Assembly (NCBI GenBank): GCA_047619485.1
Contig: JBLHKE010000534.1
Location: forward strand, 1-5,615
DNA: 5,615 bases
Direction of reading: 5' to 3'
DNA from: JBLHKE01 sp047619485
GTDB taxonomy: Bacteria; Verrucomicrobiota; Verrucomicrobiia; Verrucomicrobiales; DEV007
Shown here piece after piece: positions 1 to 5,615 of this stretch (the stretch's first letter is position 1; each line of letters opens with the position of its first letter). The notes beneath the pieces were generated by a model. The model made no database searches. It was not told where the DNA came from and saw only the letters and a program-made list of their open reading frames with translations. The translations under genes were made by a program, and so were the position numbers.

Positions 1-2843
1 TCGACCAGTACATCGACTACCAGATCATCAACCGCTACGGTGGCAACGCCGACCTGAAGAGCGGCGGCAACTGGCGCGCCGGCGGCGGCGGCCCCTTCCC
101 GGGCGGCCAACCCGAGCTGATGGCGCCGTGGCAACTGTATTCCTGGGATGCCGAGCGCACGCTCGAGAGCCAGACCTCCAGCGGCACCCCGCTCGACCCG
201 ATGGGTGTCCGCGGCACCCTCGAGGGGAACACCGAGTATAAGATCCGTTTCGCCGACCGGCTGCAGAAGCACTTCTTCAACGGTGGTGCGCTCACCCCAG
301 CGGCCACCAAGGCGCGCTGGATGAAGTATGCGGACAACCTCGACCGCGCCATCATCGCCGAGTCAGCCCGCTGGGGCGACCACCGCGGCACGCTCTACAC
401 TCGCGACAACCAGTGGCTGACCGAGCAGAACCGCCTCTACAATACCTACTTCCCAGTGCGCAGCAGCAATGTCTTCAACAACTACAACAGCCTGTTCCCC
501 AACACCAACGCAGCGGTGTTCCGGGTCAACGCCACCCCGCAGCATGGCGGCGAGATCCCGGGCGGCGGCACCCTGACCATCACTGCCACCTCCGGCACGA
601 TCTACTACACCCTCGACGGCAACGACCCGCGGCTCGAGGGCGGAGCGATCGACCCATCGGCCGTCGCCATCACCTCCGGCTCGACTGTCACACTCCCGGC
701 CAGCGGCTTGATCCGCATGCGCGCCCGCAGTGGCAGCGAGTGGTCGGCACTCGACGAGGCCACCTTTTACATCGAGCCGCTCGCCGGCCCCGGCGACCTC
801 GCAGTCACCGAGATCCACTACAACCCGTACCGCGCCGATGCGATCGAACAGGTTGCAGGCGCGGCGCTGGCTGTCCCGCGGGTGTTCGACGACTCGGATG
901 ATTTCGAGTTCATCGAATTCCACAACATCTCCGGCGGGGCGCTGAACCTCGACGGCGTCTCCTTCAACGCAGGCATCGATCACACCTTCGGCGTCGTGTC
1001 GCTGCCCGCCGACGGACGCGTGGTTCTGGTCAAAGACGCTGAAGCCTTCGGCGTGCGCTATCCCTCGGTGACACCTGCGGGCACTTTCACAGGTAGCCTT
1101 GACGACGGCGGTGAGCAGATCTTGCTCGAGGCGGCCTCGGGCAGCACCATCGCCAACTTCACCTACGACAACTCCGGGCAATGGCCGGGGCGGGCCGACG
1201 GCAACGGCTCTTCGCTCGAACTAATCAGCAGCGCCGGCAGCTACATCGACCCGAGCAACTGGCGACCGAGCTGCGAATTTAACGGCACGCCGACCACCGC
1301 GGGCGCCGGCCCGGACGGTCGCATCGTCATCAATGAGGTTCTCTCCCACACCGACCTGCCGGACAAGGACCGCATCGAGATTCACAACACCACCGGCGGG
1401 GCGATCAACATCACCGGCTGGATCCTCAGCGACGACAACGGCGTCTACCCCTCGTTCGCTATCCCCGCGACGAACCTCGGCACCGGCGCTTACGCCACCT
1501 TTGACGAAGACGATTTCAACCTGGCGCCGAGCGGCACCATCACCGCCTACTCCGGCACCCTCGCCGCCGCACCGACGACTCTCAACGTGCCCGGCCACGG
1601 CCTCACCACTGGCGACACGGTCACCATCGGAGGCTACGGTGGGATCTCGGCCTACAATGACACCTTCGAGATCACCGTTACCGACACCAACAACTTCACC
1701 ATCGACACGCCATTCCTGGACAACCATTCGACCGAGGGCAACTGGATTTCCGGTCGCCCCTTCGGCCTCAGCGCCTCGCGCGGCGAAGACCTATGGTTGC
1801 TCGAAACTGACGGTTCCGGGCGACCGCTCAAGTTCGTCGACAAGGTCGATTTCGCCGGCGCCTTCAACGGCGAAGCCCTCGGCCGCTGGCCGAATGCCGC
1901 TGGCACCGGGACCTTGGTCAACCTGTCGACCAACACGCTCGGCTCCGCCAATCTCGGCGCGCAGGTCGGCCCGGTGATTATCTCAGAAGTGATGTACCAG
2001 CCAGACGCGCCCACCGAGGACAACCTCGAGTTCGTCGAGATTTGCAATGCGGGAACGGCCACCGAGAACTTGGTCAACTGGCGGCTGCGCGGAGGGGCCG
2101 ACTTCGATTTCACCGCATCGCATAGCCTCGCCCCCGGCGGGCTGCTGGTGGTGGTCGCCTTCGACCCCGTTGCCCAAGTCACCGAGGCGGCAGCCTTCCG
2201 CAGCACCTACGGCATCGACGCCACGATCCCGCTGGCCGGACCGTTCACCGACGGCCCGCTAGGCAACGACACCGGCACCGTGCGCCTGCAACGCCCGGAT
2301 TCCCCGCCCGCCGGCGACCCGACTTACTACCCGCAAGTCACCGAGGACGAGGTGACCTATCAGGACGTGGCCCCGTGGCCGACGGGCGCCGCAGGCAACG
2401 GCGACTCGCTCAACCGCTCCGACGTCGAGCTGTTCGGCAACTTCGCCTCGAGCTGGACCGGGGAGTCTCCCACCCCGGGCGGCAAGCGCCTGGATTACCA
2501 GAATTGGAGTGCCATCTTCGGGGTCGGCGCCGAGTCCGGCGACGACGACAGCGACGGGCTGCCGAACCTTGTCGAGTTCGCCCTCGGCCTCAACCCGTTG
2601 GTATCGGATCTGGGCGCCTTCCCAGACGTCGTGATCGACGCTGGAGAGCTGACCATGACCTACTCGAAAAATCTGCTGTTGAGCGGCATCTCCTACAGCG
2701 TCGAGTACTCTACCGACCTGATCTTGTGGACCACGGCGTCCGAGAGCTTAGTCTCATCTTCGAACTTTGCCGAACTCCGTAAGGCTAACGTGCCCGTCTC
2801 TACGGACAAACAACTATTCATGCGATTCACGGTCGAGAACTGA
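1..2843 (+). CDS. Secreted CotH / lamin-tail-domain protein, C-terminal part (5' end outside window)
   Basis: The frame is open from the left edge (first full codon at 3) to TGA at 2841-2843, giving 946 visible residues; the ATG at 120 is internal to the CotH domain and is not the start. Residues 1-172 are the C-terminal part of a CotH domain (YIDYQIINRYGGN at 3-16, YSWDAERTLE at 46-55; D49 may match the metal-binding Asp of CotH kinases, by inference). Residues 175-258 resemble the chitobiase/hexosaminidase C-terminal beta module (IYYTLDGNDPR). LTDs follow at about 264-424 (FEFIEFHN), 439-650 (DRIEIHN) and 655-826 (LEFVEICN). LTD2 is split by a beta module at about 512-583. The tail at 833-946 has a DxDxDG calcium-type loop (DDDSDGLPNLVEFALGLNP, 847-865) and VEYSTDLILW (900-909). 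There is no PEP-CTERM anchor. The protein is probably exported and adhesive or matrix-associated; kinase activity and ligand are unknown. The family call is strong, the function weak. Confidence 0.94.
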   Translation, partial: DQYIDYQIINRYGGNADLKSGGNWRAGGGGPFPGGQPELMAPWQLYSWDAERTLESQTSSGTPLDPMGVRGTLEGNTEYKIRFADRLQKHFFNGGALTPAATKARWMKYADNLDRAIIAESARWGDHRGTLYTRDNQWLTEQNRLYNTYFPVRSSNVFNNYNSLFPNTNAAVFRVNATPQHGGEIPGGGTLTITATSGTIYYTLDGNDPRLEGGAIDPSAVAITSGSTVTLPASGLIRMRARSGSEWSALDEATFYIEPLAGPGDLAVTEIHYNPYRADAIEQVAGAALAVPRVFDDSDDFEFIEFHNISGGALNLDGVSFNAGIDHTFGVVSLPADGRVVLVKDAEAFGVRYPSVTPAGTFTGSLDDGGEQILLEAASGSTIANFTYDNSGQWPGRADGNGSSLELISSAGSYIDPSNWRPSCEFNGTPTTAGAGPDGRIVINEVLSHTDLPDKDRIEIHNTTGGAINITGWILSDDNGVYPSFAIPATNLGTGAYATFDEDDFNLAPSGTITAYSGTLAAAPTTLNVPGHGLTTGDTVTIGGYGGISAYNDTFEITVTDTNNFTIDTPFLDNHSTEGNWISGRPFGLSASRGEDLWLLETDGSGRPLKFVDKVDFAGAFNGEALGRWPNAAGTGTLVNLSTNTLGSANLGAQVGPVIISEVMYQPDAPTEDNLEFVEICNAGTATENLVNWRLRGGADFDFTASHSLAPGGLLVVVAFDPVAQVTEAAAFRSTYGIDATIPLAGPFTDGPLGNDTGTVRLQRPDSPPAGDPTYYPQVTEDEVTYQDVAPWPTGAAGNGDSLNRSDVELFGNFASSWTGESPTPGGKRLDYQNWSAIFGVGAESGDDDSDGLPNLVEFALGLNPLVSDLGAFPDVVIDAGELTMTYSKNLLLSGISYSVEYSTDLILWTTASESLVSSSNFAELRKANVPVSTDKQLFMRFTVEN

Positions 2844-2855
2844 GAATCTACGTAG

Positions 2856-2874
2856 CCTCGGCATCTTGCCGAGG
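2856..2874. repeat. Perfect inverted repeat, possible dispersed intergenic palindrome
   Basis: The sequence cctcggcatcttgccgagg forms a perfect 8-bp stem (cctcggca/tgccgagg) with a TCT loop, starting 12 bases after the stop codon of the upstream gene. It is not followed by a T-run, so it is not a canonical intrinsic terminator. It could stabilise the 3' end of the upstream mRNA, be one unit of a dispersed palindromic repeat (similar strings seem familiar from intergenic DNA of Verrucomicrobiota, from memory only), or serve as a binding site for the sigma-54 activator: its centre lies about 180 bp upstream of the predicted start of the next transcript. The inverted repeat itself is certain; its role is not. 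Confidence 0.75.
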
Positions 2875-2943
2875 ACACCGGCGGCAGCGACGCGGGCTGG
2901 TTCGATCTCTAGCCCGGACTTCTCAGACGCAACACTATTTTGG

Positions 2944-2979
2944 AAAAGGTCGCGCAGGAAATTGCGCGGCTTTTTTGTT
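2944..2979 (+). terminator. Rho-independent terminator of the upstream CotH/LTD gene
   Basis: A GC-rich stem cgcgca (2951-2956) pairs with tgcgcg (2963-2968) around a six-base loop and is followed by GC and six T (2971-2976), then GTTT. The stem can be extended outward by g2949-c2970, G-T pairs and A-T pairs between the AAAA at 2944-2947 and the T-run. The A-tract on the left side means it could also work on the other strand, although no minus-strand gene reads into it here. It lies about 100 bases after the stop codon and ends before the sigma-54 promoter, so the two genes are probably transcribed separately. Confidence 0.85.
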
Positions 2980-3018
2980 TGGATTTGCCACTGTCCCACT
3001 GGAGAATGGTGTCGATCG

Positions 3019-3035
3019 CTGGCACGGTATTTGCA
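3019..3035 (+). promoter_or_regulatory. Sigma-54 (RpoN) -24/-12 promoter of the downstream CotH/LTD gene
   Basis: The sequence ctggcacggtatttgca matches the RpoN consensus YTGGCACG-N4-TTGCW at every defined position. The invariant GG (3021-3022) and GC (3033-3034) are separated by exactly ten bases. With C3034 at -12, transcription would start near 3046, leaving a leader of about 16 bases before the ATG at 3062. Such promoters need an AAA+ enhancer-binding activator and ATP, so the downstream gene should be switched on by a dedicated signal rather than constitutively. RpoN control of secreted PEP-CTERM proteins is known from Zoogloea floc formation (PrsK/PrsR system, from memory); whether a similar activator acts here cannot be seen. 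Confidence 0.88.
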
Positions 3036-3061
3036 GTATTTCGATCAAGAAACAGTAGAAC

Positions 3062-5615
3062 ATGACAGTGTTATCTTATCTGACGATCGTCACCGCCGCC
3101 CTCGTCCTAATGGCGATCCCGGGGAACGCCGGCACCTTGACCCTGGGTTCGCGGGTTCAGGTCTCGACCGACACCGAAGATTTCAACATCTCGGTCTTTC
3201 CTGGCAAAGCGGGCTACGAGGGTGACGACGAATCGCCGGTGACCTCGGGCACCTTCGGAGACTGCACGGTATTGGACTATCACTTCTTCAACAGTCCCAA
3301 CGATTCCGTCAACAGCTATGCTGACGGCGGTGGCGGATTGGTCAGCATGGCCAGCTCGCCCTCGGGAAATATCAACGGCGGCGGGGAGAGTTGGTCGGAT
3401 CTCTGGACGACAAACGATCCGGGAGTTGGGTTCAGCACGAGCCCTAACTTCACCACATCGGTCAACACCTTCGCCAGATCGGCGAACATATCGGGTTCGA
3501 TCGATATCTCCGAGCTGGAGTCAGGGACGGTCTATTTTCCGCACGGCACCTTCATCAATCAGTGGGCGCTCACCCTGACCATGACCGGCCCTGGACAAGC
3601 GAGCGTCGCGGCCAGGGACGCCCAGACATCCAACGGCCCGAATACAAACTTTGGCTGGATCACAGACTTTAATTTCAGCGAAGCCGCCTCCTACGACACG
3701 ATCACATACACCTACACCAACCAGGATAGCGACGGGTCGCGCGCCCGCTTCATGGGCGTGATCATCGATGGCATAGCCGTCGCGACCTCACCACCGAGCG
3801 TCGCCAATTCGGCAGCCACCGACATTCGACCGACCAGCGCCACCATCGGCGGCGAGGTCACGGACAGCGGCGGCGGCGTCCCAGCAGTCACCCTTTATTG
3901 GGGCGACCATGACGGCGGCACCTCACCAGGAGTTTGGGACAACGCGATTGCAGTAGGAGGCCAGGCTGGATCCTTCTCATCCGAGATCAGCGGCCTTTCC
4001 CCGGCCACGACCTACTTCTTCCGAGCCTTCGCCAGCAACCGTGTTGGCGAAGACTGGGCAGACGCCACAGCGACGTTCTCCACCGACGACCCGCCCTCCC
4101 CGCCGACCGCGGTGAACCGCCCTGCAACAATGATCACCGGCACCGCGGCTTTAGTCGGTGGTGATGTCACCTCAACGGGCGGCGATCCTCCGGCAGTCAC
4201 CATCTACTTCGGCGACAACAACGGTGCCACCGACGCCGACGGCTGGGACGACTCTGTAGAACTCGGCATCCAGAACACGCGCTTCACCACAACCCTTTCC
4301 AGCCTCAGTCCGCTCACGACTTACTATTTCCGCGCTAGGGTCCAAAATGCCGGCGGCACCGCCTGGGCGCCAGCGACTGCCAGTTTCACCACCCTCGAGG
4401 GCAGCGAACTAATCATCAACGAATTCATGGCTGCCAACGATGGTGGCGAAACCGGTAATACAAACGGTTGGTACCCGATCGCGGACCAGGTCGCCGGCAC
4501 ACACGACGATTGGATCGAGATCCTCAACGCAGGCACCTCTTCACTCGATCTCAACGGTTGGCACCTCACCGATGACTTCACCGATCTCACCAAGTGGAGC
4601 TTCTCGACATCGACCATCATCCCTGCGGGCGGATATCTAGTCGTCTATGCCTCTGGCAGCGGGGTGCCAGACGCCAACGGAAACCTGCACACCACTTTCG
4701 CGCTAAGCGCCGACGGCGAATACCTCGCCCTCGTCCGTCCCGATCTTACGATCGCCTCAGAGTTCGATACTGGCGGAAGCGACTACCCAGGCCAGGGCAA
4801 CGACATTTCCTACGGCCTGCACCCCTTCACTTCCGCCGCGGTGTTATTCTCTTCGCCCACGCCGGGCGCCGCCAACGACCCGGACGGCCTCGCCCAGGTC
4901 GCGGACACCAAGTTCAGCCCCACTCGACAGCTTTTCACACTGCCCTTCGACCTGGTGATCTCGAGTGCCACTCCAAGTTCGACCATCCACTACACCCTCG
5001 ATGGCAGCGCTCCGACCACCGCCTCCCCAGTCTACGCTGAGCCGATCTCCATCACGTCCACCACCAGCGTCAAAGCGTTCGCAGTGAAAGATGGTCTCGC
5101 GCCGACTAACATTGACACCCACACCTACCTATCTCTGCAGAGCGCCGCCACCCAGCCGGCGAACCCGCCCGGCGTGCCGACCAGCTGGGGCGGTGCAAGC
5201 GCAGATTACGAGGTCGACCCCGAGGTGACCGGGACCGCCCTGCCCGGGTATTCCTTCGAGCAAGCGCTCCTTGCGATCCCATCGATGGCTATCAACACCG
5301 CGGCCGGCGATCTGTTTGGCAGCAGCGCGGGGATCTACAACAACTCGGGTAAGAAAGGCCGCGCCTGGGAACGTCAGGCCTCCCTCGAATTCATCGATCC
5401 GAACGGTGGCGAACAATTTCAAATCGACTGCGGCGTTGCCGCCCACGGAGCCTCTTCGCGCGGCCACGGCTTTACTAAAAAACACTCCTTACGTCTGCTT
5501 TTTAAAGAACAGTTCGGCGCGCGCAAACTCGAGTTTCCGGTCTTCGAAGACGCCCCGACCGAAAAGTTCGACCTGCTTATCCTGCGTGCATGCTCGACTG
5601 ACTCCTGGCCGGCGG
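3062..5615 (+). CDS. Secreted FN3 / lamin-tail / CotH domain protein, N-terminal part (3' end outside window)
   Basis: One frame is open for 851 full codons from ATG 3062 to the right edge. An in-frame TAG at 3056-3058 makes this the first possible start; no clear Shine-Dalgarno precedes it (leader caagaaacagtagaac). Residues 1-23 form a signal peptide (hydrophobic 3-19, likely cut after GNA23) without the usual basic residue before the core. Residues 25-242 are an uncharacterised beta-rich module (SGTVYFPHGTF, YDTITYTYTN, FMGVIIDG). Two FN3-like repeats follow at 244-343 and 347-446. Next come an LTD at 447-603 (IINEFMA, DDWIEILNAG 482-491, IIPAGGYLVVY), a chitobiase C-terminal-like module at 615-690 (IHYTLDGSAPT) and the CotH start from about 697 (PTSWG, ADYEVDPEV, GIYNNSGKKGRAWERQ, KKHSLRLLFK 806-815, FDLLILRACSTDSW). 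The rest of CotH and the C-terminus are off the window. Expression is probably RpoN-dependent. Its ligand and any kinase activity are unknown. Confidence 0.93.
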   Translation, partial: MTVLSYLTIVTAALVLMAIPGNAGTLTLGSRVQVSTDTEDFNISVFPGKAGYEGDDESPVTSGTFGDCTVLDYHFFNSPNDSVNSYADGGGGLVSMASSPSGNINGGGESWSDLWTTNDPGVGFSTSPNFTTSVNTFARSANISGSIDISELESGTVYFPHGTFINQWALTLTMTGPGQASVAARDAQTSNGPNTNFGWITDFNFSEAASYDTITYTYTNQDSDGSRARFMGVIIDGIAVATSPPSVANSAATDIRPTSATIGGEVTDSGGGVPAVTLYWGDHDGGTSPGVWDNAIAVGGQAGSFSSEISGLSPATTYFFRAFASNRVGEDWADATATFSTDDPPSPPTAVNRPATMITGTAALVGGDVTSTGGDPPAVTIYFGDNNGATDADGWDDSVELGIQNTRFTTTLSSLSPLTTYYFRARVQNAGGTAWAPATASFTTLEGSELIINEFMAANDGGETGNTNGWYPIADQVAGTHDDWIEILNAGTSSLDLNGWHLTDDFTDLTKWSFSTSTIIPAGGYLVVYASGSGVPDANGNLHTTFALSADGEYLALVRPDLTIASEFDTGGSDYPGQGNDISYGLHPFTSAAVLFSSPTPGAANDPDGLAQVADTKFSPTRQLFTLPFDLVISSATPSSTIHYTLDGSAPTTASPVYAEPISITSTTSVKAFAVKDGLAPTNIDTHTYLSLQSAATQPANPPGVPTSWGGASADYEVDPEVTGTALPGYSFEQALLAIPSMAINTAAGDLFGSSAGIYNNSGKKGRAWERQASLEFIDPNGGEQFQIDCGVAAHGASSRGHGFTKKHSLRLLFKEQFGARKLEFPVFEDAPTEKFDLLILRACSTDSWPA
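3791..4399 (+). repeat. Two tandem FN3-like repeats inside the downstream gene
   Basis: Two adjacent protein modules of about 100 residues (3791-4090 and 4100-4399) share the pattern PAVTxYxGDxxG, xGW/VWD, LSPxTTYxFRA and ATAxFxT, with close to half of residues identical by eye. The DNA has diverged clearly, so this is an old domain duplication rather than a recent slippage product. Each reads as an FN3-like beta sandwich of the kind used as a spacer or adhesion unit in exported bacterial proteins; the repeats separate the N-terminal unknown module from the LTD. Confidence 0.75.

Larger units (their letters stand above)
2844..3061. other. Intergenic region between the two CotH/LTD genes
   Basis: This 218-bp gap carries, in order, a perfect palindrome (2856-2874), a second hairpin (2893-2898 pairing with 2911-2916, cgggct/agcccg), a Rho-independent terminator (2944-2979) and a sigma-54 promoter (3019-3035). 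Open frames that cross it in other phases show no recognisable protein and run through the terminator, so I see no gene here. Only about 39 bp separate the end of the terminator from the promoter, so any activator-binding site for gene B must lie in the hairpin region or further upstream. Confidence 0.85.

Noticed and set aside
59..112. GGC-rich run as a simple repeat
   Set aside because: It encodes a Gly-rich loop in frame (NWRAGGGGPFPGG) within the CotH domain and is not a regular tandem array.
413..901. Plus-strand open frames in other phases within gene A (also 1333-1977, 2047-2262, 2375-2782)
   Set aside because: The translations are Arg/Pro/Ser-rich and motif-free, overlapping the real frame completely; they are shadows.
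363..1181. Long minus-strand open frame (272 codons) and similar ones at 1221-1727 and 1652-2206
   Set aside because: They lie antisense to the upstream CotH/LTD gene, whose protein has clear domains. The translations are low-complexity (Val, Gly, Ala, Arg rich) with no motif, as expected for the antisense frames of GC-rich DNA.
2780..2843. PEP-CTERM or LPXTG anchor at the end of gene A
   Set aside because: The last residues (LFMRFTVEN) have no VPEP-like motif, no hydrophobic segment and no basic tail.
2902..3046. Three copies of TCGATC (2902, 3012, 3041) as an operator
   Set aside because: The six-base word is short and common in GC-rich coding and intergenic DNA, and the spacing is irregular.
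2844..3061. The two genes being one gene broken by a frameshift or stop
   Set aside because: Gene A ends in a full terminal module, a terminator and a promoter follow, and gene B opens with a signal peptide after an in-frame stop; the domain order also restarts rather than continues.
2767..3225. 152-codon plus-strand frame spanning the intergenic region
   Set aside because: It overlaps both real genes and runs through the palindrome, the terminator and the promoter; the translation has no recognisable domain.
4844..5122. Minus-strand frames in gene B (also 5129-5485 and 4324-4620)
   Set aside because: They are antisense to the LTD, chitobiase-like and CotH segments of gene B and lack motifs of their own.

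Overview
The window holds parts of two large secreted, multi-domain proteins of the CotH / lamin-tail-domain (LTD) type. Both are on the + strand and both are cut by a window edge. GC-rich DNA, the module order (LTD, chitobiase C-terminal-like, CotH), a DxDxDG-type C-terminal tail ending in a 'VEYSTDLxxW' block, and a perfect sigma-54 promoter in front of the second gene all fit an environmental member of the Verrucomicrobiota (or a neighbour in the PVC group). That assignment comes from recognising family patterns by eye, not from a search.

Layout. Positions 1-2843 are the 3' part of gene A: end of a CotH domain, a chitobiase C-terminal-like beta module, three LTDs (the second interrupted by a foreign-looking beta module), a calcium-loop motif and a C-terminal module. 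Positions 2844-3061 are a 218-bp intergenic region. It contains a perfect 8-bp-stem palindrome, a second weaker hairpin, a Rho-independent terminator and a textbook -24/-12 promoter (CTGGCACG-N4-TTGCA). Positions 3062-5615 are the 5' part of gene B: signal peptide, a module of about 220 residues of unknown function, two tandem FN3-like repeats, one LTD, a chitobiase C-terminal-like module and the first half of a CotH domain, running off the right edge. Gene B is one open frame of 851 codons from its ATG to the edge.

The two genes look like tandem relatives of one architecture. Gene A shows the right half and gene B the left half, and the CotH domain is the overlap: its C-terminal part is in A and its N-terminal part in B. 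The terminator and the sigma-54 promoter argue that they are separate transcription units. The likely setting is the cell surface or extracellular matrix. The substrate or partner is not visible, and kinase activity of these CotH domains is not established. No RNA genes, mobile elements or CRISPR arrays were seen. The minus-strand and other-frame open frames are shadows of the two GC-rich genes.
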